Shown in pieces: positions 25,569 to 33,926 of a DNA stretch of 53,528 nucleotides (position 1 is its first letter; each line of letters begins with the position of its first letter). The notes below the pieces were generated by a model. It saw nothing but the letters and a program-made list of their open reading frames with translations, ran no database searches and was not told where the DNA came from. The stretch spans positions 1 through 53,528 of the forward strand of contig JAEKNU010000025.1 in assembly GCA_016838895.1 (NCBI GenBank), written 5' to 3'. Both the position numbers and the translations under genes were made by a program. The DNA comes from Chloroflexota bacterium. GTDB taxonomy: Bacteria > Chloroflexota > Anaerolineae > Anaerolineales > Anaerolineaceae.

Positions 25569-26765
25569 ATGCACAAAATAGCTATGTTGGGTACAGGTTT
25601 AATTGGCCGGTTTTATACCATGAGCCTGACACATTATCGCGGCAAGGATCAGATTGTGGTTGTTTGCGCCAGTAAACCTGAATCGGCAGCCAGTTTTGCA
25701 AAAGAGTTCAATATTCCCCGTTCTACCTCGGATATGGCTGAAGCCATTCAGGATCCGGAAGTGGATACCGTCATTGTGGCTTTGCCCAATTATTTACATA
25801 AAAAAGCGGTTTTACTGGCAGCAGAAGCAGGAAAGGCCGTATTGTGTACCAAACCCCTGGCGTTGAACGGCCCCGAAGCTTTGGAAATGTTGGAAGCCGT
25901 TGAAAAAGCGGGCGTGTTCCATGGTTACCTGGAAGATCTAATGTACACGCCGAAAACGTTGAGTGCGCTGCATTCCACGCAACAAGGTGCTCTGGGGAAA
26001 GTGCTATGGGCCCGTTCACGCGAAACACACTCCGGTCCGCACAGCGACTGGTTCTGGAATAAGAAGTTATCCGGTGGTGGCGCGATTGTAGATATGGGCT
26101 GTCATTGTATCGAAATTGCACGCAGCTTTATCGGGAAAGAGAATCGGCCTTTGGAAGTAACCTGCTGGGCAGATACGCAGGTGCATCCCATTGACGCTGA
26201 AGATCATGCCGTTGGTTTGGTGAAATATGATAATGGTGCTATTGGTCAATTTGAAGTGAGCTGGAATTTCCGCGGCGGCATGGACTTGCGTGATGAGATT
26301 TCTGGCACAGAAGGTACGGTATGGCTGAACCATTGGCTGCGCACCGGCTATGAATTATTTACCAATGTGGGCCAGGGCGGTTACGTGGCTGAGAAAGCAG
26401 AAGGGGATAAAGGTTGGATGTTCCCGGTGGGCGATGAAATCGGTGCCTTGGGTTACGTGGAAATGTTCATGGATATGTTCAATGCTATGGATGAAGGACG
26501 CGCACCGATGGAAACCTTCTATGATGGCTATATCGTCAACACGATTATTGATGCCTGCTACAAAGCAGCCGACTCCAAAAAATGGGAGCCCATTGAAATT
26601 CAAACATGGCGAGGGGAAGAAAAGAGTAATACAGAAGGTGCGGCATTAAAATCGTATGATGCTGAACATTATTTAATCAAAGAAGAGCGTATGCCGAATG
26701 GAAATCAGAAAATTATTCTGAAGCATAAGGAATCCGGCGAGATAAAGCAGATTATTAACGAATAA
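25569..26765 (+). CDS. Gfo/Idh/MocA-family oxidoreductase, copy 1
   Basis: A 398-residue NAD(P)-dependent sugar or polyol dehydrogenase. The Rossmann motif [13 protein letters not shown] is at 4-16. The catalytic block reads CTKPLA, with Thr where most members have Glu before the Lys. The [13 protein letters not shown] stretch supplies the active-site Asp and His. It is clearly paralogous to the gene at 33927 (shared HSGPH/HPGPH, WFW, SGGG and DMGCH). The C-terminal 60 residues are longer than in copies 2 and 3. AAGGAG lies eight bases before the ATG. It is the first gene of the plus arm, under the consensus promoter, and has its own terminator-like hairpin. Confidence 0.92.
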   Translation: MHKIAMLGTGLIGRFYTMSLTHYRGKDQIVVVCASKPESAASFAKEFNIPRSTSDMAEAIQDPEVDTVIVALPNYLHKKAVLLAAEAGKAVLCTKPLALNGPEALEMLEAVEKAGVFHGYLEDLMYTPKTLSALHSTQQGALGKVLWARSRETHSGPHSDWFWNKKLSGGGAIVDMGCHCIEIARSFIGKENRPLEVTCWADTQVHPIDAEDHAVGLVKYDNGAIGQFEVSWNFRGGMDLRDEISGTEGTVWLNHWLRTGYELFTNVGQGGYVAEKAEGDKGWMFPVGDEIGALGYVEMFMDMFNAMDEGRAPMETFYDGYIVNTIIDACYKAADSKKWEPIEIQTWRGEEKSNTEGAALKSYDAEHYLIKEERMPNGNQKIILKHKESGEIKQIINE

Positions 26766-26773
26766 CAGGAAGG

Positions 26774-26800
26774 ACAGGCACGCTGATTCAACGTGCCTGT
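26774..26800 (+). terminator. hairpin after the first Gfo/Idh/MocA gene
   Basis: ACAGGCACG (26774-26782) pairs with CGTGCCTGT (26792-26800) over a 9-base loop, followed by TTCATAATTT. It lies nine bases after the stop codon and separates this gene from the ROK regulator. Confidence 0.65.
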
Positions 26801-26838
26801 TTCATAATTTCGCTTACTTGGTATATAAAATAAACAAA

Positions 26839-26856
26839 GTTATTAATATTAATAAC
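26839..26856 (+). promoter_or_regulatory. 18-bp perfect AT-rich palindrome upstream of the ROK regulator
   Basis: GTTATTAATATTAATAAC reads the same on both strands. It ends 11 bases before the -35 box of the promoter at 26868, a position typical of activator or upstream repressor sites. A binding site for the ROK regulator itself is plausible but unproven. Confidence 0.5.
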
Positions 26857-26867
26857 AAAGAAAGGTG

Positions 26868-26896
26868 TTGAATAAAGAAAGTAGTTTTGTTATAAC
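26868..26896 (+). promoter_or_regulatory. candidate promoter of the ROK regulator and ABC operon
   Basis: TTGAAT (26868-26873), 17 bases, TATAAC (26891-26896): four and five consensus bases at ideal spacing. It leaves a leader of about 80 bases before the ATG at 26986. Confidence 0.6.
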
Positions 26897-26985
26897 TATA
26901 TTAATCACTATTTCACACAAACATAAAATTTTATATCACCCAATGCGCATCATCCTTTATTGATATTGCTTAACAAGTAGAGATT

Positions 26986-28206
26986 ATGAAAACACCTATC
27001 TTGCTCAATGCATCAGAAGCCGAAGTCATTCGTGCTTTGCGAAAAACAAGAAATGTTTCTCGAACGGATATTGCCGAAATAACCGGTTGGTCAAAGGCGA
27101 AAACTTCTCAGGCTGTCAATAGTCTGGTAGAGAAGGGATACCTGGTAGATGTAGAAGAAGGTGCCTCTCAAGGTGGTCGAAAACCCCGCATCCTGCGTTT
27201 TAACCGGGACATGGGATATATCATGGGCGTTGACCTGGGTGCTACCAGCATTGATATTGCACTTGCGGATATAGATGGCAATGTATTGCAGCGTATCTGT
27301 GAACCTGCGGATGTTCGCAACAAACCCGAGGATGTGCTGGGCAGGTGCTGTACTTTAATAAATGAATTAGTACAGTTGCAGGGCTGCCAGGTTGCAGAAG
27401 TACTGGGTATTGGTGTGGGTGTTTCCGGACCGGTGGATTTCCACCGAGGTGTCCTGGTTGCCCCGCCATTAATGCCACATTGGGAGAACTTTGATATTCG
27501 CTCGTTTTTCCAACAGACTTTACCCAATGCATATGTAATTGTTGATAACGATGTAAATGTAATGGCGCTGGGTGAACAACGTTATGGTGATGCGATAGGA
27601 CTGGATCATTTTTTGTTTGTCAAAATTGGCACAGGCATTGGTTCAGGCATTATTTCCAACGGAAAAATACATCGCGGTGCCAATGGTTGTGCAGGTGATA
27701 TCGGACATATTTGTGTGGATAAGCAGGGCCCCATTTGTCATTGTGGAAACCGGGGCTGTCTGGAAGCGATGGCGGCTGGTCCGGCGATTGTACAGAATGC
27801 GCTCGAAGCTGTCAAACATGGTGAAAGCCCTTTTATGAGGCATATTATGGAAATTAATGACGACATCCTGACTCCTGAACAAGTCAGCGCGGCTTGTCGT
27901 GAAGGCGATGAAGCTGCTTTACGAATTATTCGTAACAGCGGTCAGATGATTGGTGACGTTCTCGCTGGTCTGGTGAATTTCTTTAATCCCAGTCAGATCT
28001 TTATTGGTGGCGGTATTAGTAATTTTGGAAATCACTTATTGGTATCTATTCGAAGGGCAGTGCTGCATCGATCCCTGCCTTTAGCGACCACCCATTTGCA
28101 AATAAATTTTTCCAAAACAGGATCCGATGCCGGCATTCGTGGCGTCATTGCTTTGGCATTGGAATACTTATTTGTAGATGAGGATAAACCTTATTTAACT
28201 GTATGA
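26986..28206 (+). CDS. ROK-family transcriptional regulator (NagC/XylR type)
   Basis: A 406-residue regulator with an N-terminal winged helix (about 10-65, RKTRNVSRTDIAEITGWSKA, then GGRKPRIL) and a ROK sugar-binding body. The body has the phosphate motif GVDLGATSIDIAL (about 83-95), KIGTGIGSGI, and the zinc site with CHCGNRGCLEAM. Such proteins repress sugar genes until the sugar binds. It lies directly before the ABC importer genes, so the imported sugar is the likely effector. A candidate promoter and an 18-bp palindrome precede it. The 101 bases to the next gene contain no clear terminator, so cotranscription with the importer is possible. Confidence 0.92.
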   Translation: MKTPILLNASEAEVIRALRKTRNVSRTDIAEITGWSKAKTSQAVNSLVEKGYLVDVEEGASQGGRKPRILRFNRDMGYIMGVDLGATSIDIALADIDGNVLQRICEPADVRNKPEDVLGRCCTLINELVQLQGCQVAEVLGIGVGVSGPVDFHRGVLVAPPLMPHWENFDIRSFFQQTLPNAYVIVDNDVNVMALGEQRYGDAIGLDHFLFVKIGTGIGSGIISNGKIHRGANGCAGDIGHICVDKQGPICHCGNRGCLEAMAAGPAIVQNALEAVKHGESPFMRHIMEINDDILTPEQVSAACREGDEAALRIIRNSGQMIGDVLAGLVNFFNPSQIFIGGGISNFGNHLLVSIRRAVLHRSLPLATTHLQINFSKTGSDAGIRGVIALALEYLFVDEDKPYLTV

Positions 28207-28307
28207 ACAAGCGTTTGTATAGGAGGTGCCGGAAAAGAATATATAAAACCTTTAAACCAGATCAAAAAAATGTTTTTAAACTTTTAAGAAAGTAGGAGAA
28301 GAGAATT

Positions 28308-30446
28308 ATGTCGAAAAAAACTTTAATGCTGTTGGTGGCATTCCTAACCATTTTCTCAATGATTTTAGCGTCTTGTGGGCCGGCAGAGGCCCCAGCTACG
28401 GCTGAAGAACCCGTTGCAGCTGAACAAGAACAAGCTGCGGAAGAACCTGCAGAAGCTGCAGAAGAACCCATGGCCGAAGGTGATGTATTCACTATTGGTA
28501 TTTCCAATCCCTTCATCAGCAGCGAATATCGCACCCAGATGATCGCTGAATTGATCGAAGTCAATGCTGAATACATGGCCGAAGGCGTTACCACCGAATT
28601 GGTTATCGAAAGCGCTGACACCGATGTAGCAGGTCAGATTCAACAATTGCAGAACCTGATGGCCAAAGAAGTAGATGCCATTTTGGTCAATCCTGGTGAT
28701 GTAAATGGTTTGAACGCAACCCTCGAAGAAGCCGTAGCAAAAGGTATCATCGTCATTTCTGTTGATCAGGAACTTGAAGTACCCGGGGTATATAACGTAG
28801 GTATTGATCAGAAAGAATGGGCAAAAACCAGCGCCAAATGGATGGCTGAAGCTCTGGGCGGCGAAGGCGATATTGTGCAGATCGAAGGTTTCCCCGGACA
28901 TCCTGCCAATGTAGCTCGTATGGATGGTGTCGCAGAAGTATTAGCCGATTATCCTGGTATCAATGTATTAGCAACCGACACAGGTAAATGGGACGAAGCC
29001 ACAGGACAGCAAGTTATGTCCAACTTCTTGGCTGCTTACCCAACCCTGAATGGTTATTGGACACAAGACGGTATGGCCATTGGTGCATTACAAGCTGTTA
29101 TGGCTGCCAGCCCTGCCGAATATCCTGTTGTGGTTGGCGAAGGCCGCTGCCAATTCCTGAACCTGTGGAGTGAAGTATTAGCCATGGATCCCGGATTCGA
29201 GACCATTGCAGTTGCCAATCCCCCAGGTGTTTCCCCCACCGGTTTACGCATCGCAGTTAATATGCTGATGGGTAAAATGGTTGATGAAACCACATTGGGC
29301 GGCGCGAACGGTCAGTCCTTCGTGATTGACGTACCTGTCATTATCACCCCTGAGAATCTGGACGAAGGTTTAGCCATTTGTGCTGACAAACCGGACGCCT
29401 ATTTGCTCGATGGCATTATGACCAATGACGAAGTTCTGGACGCTTATTTTGTACATGAAATGGCCGCAATGGAACCCGTCACCATTGGTATTTCAAACCC
29501 CTTCATCAGCAGCGAATATCGAACTCAGATGATTGCTGAATTGATCGAAGTCAATGCTGAATATATGGCCAAAGGATTAACCACTGAGTTGGTTATCGAA
29601 AGTGCCGATACCGATGTAGCAGGTCAGATTCAACAATTACAGAACTTGATGGCCAAAGAAGTAGATGCCATTTTGGTCAATCCTGGTGATGTAAATGGTT
29701 TGAATGCAACCCTCGAAGAAGCATTAGCGAAAGGTATCATTGTCATTTCTGTTGATCAGGAACTTGACGTACCCGGCGTATACAACGTTGGTATCGATCA
29801 GAAAGAATGGGCAAAAACCAGCGCCAAATGGCTTGCAGAAGCCCTGGGCGGTGAAGGCGATATTGTGCAGATCGAAGGTTTCCCCGGACATCCTGCCAAT
29901 GTAGCCCGTATGGATGGTGTGGCTGAAGTATTGGCTGATTATCCTGGCATCAATGTTTTAGCAACTGACACCGGAAAATGGGACGAAGCCACAGGACAGC
30001 AGGTTATGTCCAACTTCCTGGCTGCATACCCAACCCTGAATGGATACTGGACACAAGACGGTATGGCTATTGGTGCATTACAGGCTGTTATGGCTGCCAG
30101 CCCTGCTGAATATCCTGTTGTGGTTGGTGAAGGCCGCTGCCAATTCCTGAGCCTTTGGAGTGAAGTATTAGCCACAGATCCCGGATTCGAGACCATTGCA
30201 GTTGCCAATCCCCCTGGTGTTTCCCCCACAGGTTTACGCATTGCAGTCAATATGCTGATGGGTAAAATGGTTGATGAAGCCGCTTTGGGTGGCGTGAACA
30301 GTCAGTCCTTTGTGATTGAAGTACCTGTTATTATTACCCCCGAGAATCTGGACGAAGGGTTAGCCATTTGTGCTGACAAACCGGATGCCTATTTGCTGGA
30401 TGGTATTATGACAGACGACGAAGTTGTTTCAATGTATTTCCAGTAA
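28308..30446 (+). CDS. tandem double sugar-binding lipoprotein of a CUT2 ABC importer
   Basis: A 712-residue lipoprotein made of two nearly identical periplasmic-binding domains behind one signal. The signal peptide ends at the lipobox LASC (Cys23), followed by a Pro/Ala/Glu linker to about residue 60. Domain 1 runs from residue 62 to about 391 and domain 2 from 392 to 712; the repeat is exactly 330 codons. By hand alignment about 17 of some 320 residues differ. Each domain is a complete type I fold of the ribose-binding class (TIGISNPFISSEYR start, SVDQELEVPGVYNVG or SVDQELDVPGVYNVG, then WTQDGMAIGALQ). Normal family members have one domain of about 320 residues. AGGAG precedes the ATG, and the ATPase gene follows after three bases. 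Confidence 0.93.
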   Translation: MSKKTLMLLVAFLTIFSMILASCGPAEAPATAEEPVAAEQEQAAEEPAEAAEEPMAEGDVFTIGISNPFISSEYRTQMIAELIEVNAEYMAEGVTTELVIESADTDVAGQIQQLQNLMAKEVDAILVNPGDVNGLNATLEEAVAKGIIVISVDQELEVPGVYNVGIDQKEWAKTSAKWMAEALGGEGDIVQIEGFPGHPANVARMDGVAEVLADYPGINVLATDTGKWDEATGQQVMSNFLAAYPTLNGYWTQDGMAIGALQAVMAASPAEYPVVVGEGRCQFLNLWSEVLAMDPGFETIAVANPPGVSPTGLRIAVNMLMGKMVDETTLGGANGQSFVIDVPVIITPENLDEGLAICADKPDAYLLDGIMTNDEVLDAYFVHEMAAMEPVTIGISNPFISSEYRTQMIAELIEVNAEYMAKGLTTELVIESADTDVAGQIQQLQNLMAKEVDAILVNPGDVNGLNATLEEALAKGIIVISVDQELDVPGVYNVGIDQKEWAKTSAKWLAEALGGEGDIVQIEGFPGHPANVARMDGVAEVLADYPGINVLATDTGKWDEATGQQVMSNFLAAYPTLNGYWTQDGMAIGALQAVMAASPAEYPVVVGEGRCQFLSLWSEVLATDPGFETIAVANPPGVSPTGLRIAVNMLMGKMVDEAALGGVNSQSFVIEVPVIITPENLDEGLAICADKPDAYLLDGIMTDDEVVSMYFQ
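28491..29480 (+). repeat. in-frame 990-bp tandem repeat, unit 1 (binding domain 1)
   Basis: Begins at the Thr codon of TIGISNPF and ends just before the same codon at 29481. The next unit follows with no linker. Many synonymous and about 17 amino-acid differences from unit 2 show the copies have diverged since duplication, which argues against an assembly error. Confidence 0.92.
29481..30446 (+). repeat. in-frame tandem repeat, unit 2 (binding domain 2)
   Basis: The second copy of the 990-bp unit, ending at the stop codon about eight codons before a full period. Unit 1 ends with EVLDAYFVHEMAAMEPV, whereas unit 2 ends EVVSMYFQ. The extra residues at the end of unit 1 therefore serve as the junction between the two domains. 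Confidence 0.9.
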
Positions 30447-30449
30447 ATC

Positions 30450-31964
30450 ATGATGAATGTGTCGCTAAGTGCCAATAATATCGTCAAACATTATGGCGGC
30501 GTTGTAGCTCTCTCGGATGGGAACCTGGATGTAATATCCGGTGAAGTACTTGCCCTGGTGGGAGCAAACGGAAGTGGCAAAAGCACACTGAGCAAGGTTA
30601 TTAATGGAGTAGTTGTCTTCGACAGAGGGCAACTACTCCTCGATGACAAGCCTGTGCGTTTTTCTTCCCCACAAGCTGCCAAAGATTTGGGCATATCAAC
30701 GGTGTTTCAGGAATTGAGCCTGATACCCCAAATGAGTGTTTCAGAAAATATCTGGTTAACCCGCGAGCAATTAGGCCCCATGGGTGTGGTTAATCAGAAA
30801 GTAGTTTCACAAAAAACAGAGGAATTGTTATCTCTGTTTGAAGGTTCATTTAAAACAAGAATTACCCCTAAAGATTCGATACTATCCTTACCGCCGGATG
30901 AAAAACAAATTATTGAAATTTTGAAAGCGATCAGCTTTGACCCACGCATATTAATTTTGGACGAAGCCACGGCCAGTTTGGATAGTCGACAAGTACAGAG
31001 GCTTTTTCAACTGGTGCAAGAGTGGAAAAGCCAGGGCAAAGCCATTATTTTTGTTTCTCATCGCATGGAAGAAATATTCCAGATTGCTGATCGTTATTCG
31101 GTTTTACGCAATGGTGTAACTGTTGGTGAGGGGAATATCAATGATGTTACCGAAAATGACCTGGTGCGGTTGATGATTGATAAAGATTCCGTTTTTGGTT
31201 TTAAGCGCCATGATAACGGAGAATCCAAAGCAACGCCTGTTTGTTTGGATGTGCAAGATTTACATACCAATGTACTGGAAGGCGTTAGTTTTCAGGTGCA
31301 TGAAGGTGAATTGCTTGGCATTGGCGGCTTACAGGGTCAGGGTCAGCGGGATTTGTTGTTGACCTTATTTGGGGATATCCCCAATACCGGCAAAGTTGAA
31401 TATATGGGAAACGAGGTGCGTTTCCATCACCCGCGCGAGGCCATAAAAAAAGGAATCGCCCTGGTGCCGGGCGATAGAGCGAAAGAAGGTTTGTTATACA
31501 TTCGCTCCATTCTGGAAAACTTCATGCTGCCATCCTGGAAGAAATATGGTTTTCCTTTAAAAATGAAAAAATCCATCAAGGATGCATTGGATGTTTCAAA
31601 AAGTTTGAACTTAAAGATGGCTGGCTTGCAGGAACCGGTTAGCAGCCTTTCTGGTGGTAATGCTCAAAAAGTGGTCATCGGCAAATGGCTGGGGCGGAAA
31701 CCGCAAATGTTTTTACTGGATGATCCAACCAAAGGCGTAGATGTGGGCACCAAGGCAGAGTTTTATGCACTGCTTTCCCAATTATGTGATGAAGGGAAAA
31801 CGATTTTGTTTTACAGTAGTGATGATGAAGAACTGATTGGTTTATGTGATCGGGTAATTATTTTGTATGAAGGAAAAATCCGCACTGAACTTAAAGGCAG
31901 CGATCTGACCAAAGAAAATCTGGTTTCGGCCAGTTTGGGTGTAACGAATGGGGGTGCCAAATGA
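30450..31964 (+). CDS. CUT2-family sugar ABC importer, double ATP-binding subunit (RbsA-like)
   Basis: A 504-residue cytoplasmic protein with two nucleotide-binding domains that power the importer. Domain 1 has a good Walker A (LVGANGSGKSTLSK, about 35-48) and Walker B (ILILDEATASLD), but a poor signature (LPPDEKQ in place of LSxGxxQ). Domain 2 has a degenerate Walker A (GLQGQGQRDLL), as usual for this family, and the signature LSGGNAQKV. One of the two composite ATP sites is thus canonical and the other degenerate. It starts three bases after the binding-protein stop without a strong ribosome site, so translation is probably coupled. The permease gene overlaps by four bases. Confidence 0.94.
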   Translation: MMNVSLSANNIVKHYGGVVALSDGNLDVISGEVLALVGANGSGKSTLSKVINGVVVFDRGQLLLDDKPVRFSSPQAAKDLGISTVFQELSLIPQMSVSENIWLTREQLGPMGVVNQKVVSQKTEELLSLFEGSFKTRITPKDSILSLPPDEKQIIEILKAISFDPRILILDEATASLDSRQVQRLFQLVQEWKSQGKAIIFVSHRMEEIFQIADRYSVLRNGVTVGEGNINDVTENDLVRLMIDKDSVFGFKRHDNGESKATPVCLDVQDLHTNVLEGVSFQVHEGELLGIGGLQGQGQRDLLLTLFGDIPNTGKVEYMGNEVRFHHPREAIKKGIALVPGDRAKEGLLYIRSILENFMLPSWKKYGFPLKMKKSIKDALDVSKSLNLKMAGLQEPVSSLSGGNAQKVVIGKWLGRKPQMFLLDDPTKGVDVGTKAEFYALLSQLCDEGKTILFYSSDDEELIGLCDRVIILYEGKIRTELKGSDLTKENLVSASLGVTNGGAK

Positions 31965-32926
31965 AAAAGGTTTCCTTGAATTCCCTCATGGCCAGAAATC
32001 CGGCTCTGTTTACCTCAATTCTGTTGATTACAGTTGTACTGGTCAATGCGGCAGTGCAACCTAATTTACTGAAACTGGATACCCTGAATAGCAACCTGCG
32101 TGTTTTTCTGCCCATGATTTTGTTGGCGGTCGGTCAGACCTTTGTGATGATGGGTGGTGGCATTGATATTTCGGTTGGTGGTATTGTCTCCATTGTAAAT
32201 ACCATTCTGGCGACCCAAGTTGGCTTGAATGGCAGCATGGAAGATATGTGGATGTTTGTAGGAATCTCATTGCTGGCTGGTATAGCGGCAGGAGCAATCA
32301 ACGGGTTTTTCATCGCTGTGTTGCGCTTGCAGCCTATTATCACGACCTATGCGACCGGATTTATCTATGCCGGGGTTGCGCTGTTTATATTACCCAATCC
32401 GGGTGGTGGCATTCCACGTGCAGCAGCAGATTTTTATCGTACTACAACGCCATTGGGTATTCCGCTGGCATTTTATATCATTGGTGCGATGCTGTTGATG
32501 TGGTGGTATATCCGATCTACGCGTTATGGGCGCTATTTGTTCGCTGTGGGTGGTAAAGCGGAAGCAGCCTATCAGACGGCTGTGCCGGTAAACAAAGTGC
32601 TTTTTAGTACCTATGTAATCTCTGGCCTCATGGCTGCGTTTGCAGGGATTGCCATTACTTTATTGAGCGGCTCCGGCAACGCGGAAATTGGTTCCGCCAT
32701 GACATTAACTGCAATAACGGCTGCCGTGATTGGGGGCACCGCCATGAGCGGCGGTATCGGTGGTGTAGCTGGCCCGATTATGGGAGCGCTGGTGATCAGC
32801 CTGATTCAGAATATTATTTCCTTTGCCAATATTAACACCTGGTGGGAGACCCTGATTAAGGCATTGATCATTGTCGTGGCGTTAGCCATGCCCGGTATTA
32901 TTAATTTGTTTGGGAGGAAACGATGA
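31961..32926 (+). CDS. CUT2-family sugar ABC importer permease 1 (RbsC-like)
   Basis: A 321-residue inner-membrane permease with eight to ten hydrophobic helices. The family blocks are visible: GQTFVMMGGGIDISVGGIVS near 55-75, RSTRYGRYLFAVGGKAEAA near 187-205, and GTAMSGGIGGVAGPIMGAL near 262-280. It overlaps the ATPase gene and the second permease gene by four bases each (ATGA), so all are translated together. With permease 2 it would make a heterodimeric channel, as in CUT2 systems with two permease genes. Confidence 0.93.
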   Translation: MKKVSLNSLMARNPALFTSILLITVVLVNAAVQPNLLKLDTLNSNLRVFLPMILLAVGQTFVMMGGGIDISVGGIVSIVNTILATQVGLNGSMEDMWMFVGISLLAGIAAGAINGFFIAVLRLQPIITTYATGFIYAGVALFILPNPGGGIPRAAADFYRTTTPLGIPLAFYIIGAMLLMWWYIRSTRYGRYLFAVGGKAEAAYQTAVPVNKVLFSTYVISGLMAAFAGIAITLLSGSGNAEIGSAMTLTAITAAVIGGTAMSGGIGGVAGPIMGALVISLIQNIISFANINTWWETLIKALIIVVALAMPGIINLFGRKR

Positions 32927-33894
32927 TGAGAAAAATTAGAATTGCTCCTCCTATTGCAGCATTATTATTGGCGGTTGTCTTGTTCGTGCTATCCGGCTTG
33001 CTTCCCAATGGTTATGGCGATGATATGAAGATCGCCTACGCTCAGGCATCCAATATTCTTCGTCTGGCCGTATTCTTGGGTGTTATCGCTGCCGGTCAGA
33101 CACTGGTCATCATCAGTGGATTTGAAGGCATCGATCTCTCAGCCGGTTCAGTTGTTACCCTGACTGCTATTTTGACCTATGTGATGGTCAGCGGTGAGAA
33201 TGCTAATGTATTGCCCGCATTTGTTGTGGCCATTGCAGTTGGCGCTCTAATTGGCATGATCAATGGTATGGGCATCACTTTCCTGAAAATCTCACCATTT
33301 GTGATGACGCTGGGTATGTCCGGTGTGGTGACGGGTGCCATTATCGTGATTAATCATGGTAATGTCAGCGGAAAAATCGCCCCGATTATGACCCGTTTGA
33401 TTGCTCGCCCCATTTCACCCAATATTCCTATCCCAGGTGCTATCGTGATCTGGTTGATTTTTGGTGTGCTGATGTGGCTGCTGCTGGAACGTACTACCTT
33501 TGGCAAGAATTTATTCGCTATAGGTGTTAATCGTGTAACCGCCCGCTTATCTGGTGTGAATGTTACCTGGACCAATATTGGCGCATATGCATTAGCAGGA
33601 GCATTAACCGGTTTTGGTGGTTTCCTGCTGGTGGGTAACACTGGTGTGGTTTTCATCGCATTGGGTCAGCCTTATTTATTTCCTGCTATCGCCGCTGTGG
33701 CGGTAGGAGGCACCTTACTCTCTGGTGGCAAAGGTACGTATTGGGGTACCATGGCTGGCGCCATTGTACTTACCCTGCTTACCAGCCTATTAACAACGAT
33801 GCAAATGCCGGATTCAGTGCGCAGAATGGTACTGGGCGGTACATTGTTAGCGCTAATTTCCATCTATGGCCGACAACGCAGCTTACGACAATAA
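32923..33894 (+). CDS. CUT2-family sugar ABC importer permease 2 (RbsC-like)
   Basis: A 323-residue inner-membrane permease, homologous to permease 1 but clearly divergent. It has GQTLVIISGFEGIDLSAGSVV near 60-80, RTTFGKNLFAIGVNRVTARLSG near 187-208, and GGTLLSGGKGTYWGTMAGA near 265-283. Eight to ten membrane helices are expected. Overlaps permease 1 by four bases. The importer set (double binding protein, double ATPase, two permeases) is complete in the window. The next gene follows after 32 bases and has its own AGGAGG. Confidence 0.93.
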   Translation: MMRKIRIAPPIAALLLAVVLFVLSGLLPNGYGDDMKIAYAQASNILRLAVFLGVIAAGQTLVIISGFEGIDLSAGSVVTLTAILTYVMVSGENANVLPAFVVAIAVGALIGMINGMGITFLKISPFVMTLGMSGVVTGAIIVINHGNVSGKIAPIMTRLIARPISPNIPIPGAIVIWLIFGVLMWLLLERTTFGKNLFAIGVNRVTARLSGVNVTWTNIGAYALAGALTGFGGFLLVGNTGVVFIALGQPYLFPAIAAVAVGGTLLSGGKGTYWGTMAGAIVLTLLTSLLTTMQMPDSVRRMVLGGTLLALISIYGRQRSLRQ

Positions 33895-33926
33895 AACAAA
33901 AACAGGCGAATCATATAGGAGGAATA

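Noticed and set aside
28219..28306. AGGAGG at 28222-28227 and a tiny open frame at 28270 as a leader peptide before the double binding protein
   Set aside because: No start codon stands at a usable distance after the AGGAGG, and the frame at 28270 codes for only five residues without runs of any amino acid that would suggest attenuation.
28491..30446. Binding-domain repeat as an assembly duplication
   Set aside because: The units differ by many synonymous changes and about 17 amino acids, so they are not identical copies made by misassembly. Raw reads would still be the proof.
33741..33926. Long N-terminal extension of the second Gfo/Idh/MocA protein reaching into the permease gene
   Set aside because: The extension is out-of-frame permease sequence, and AGGAGG four bases before the ATG at 33927 fixes the start.
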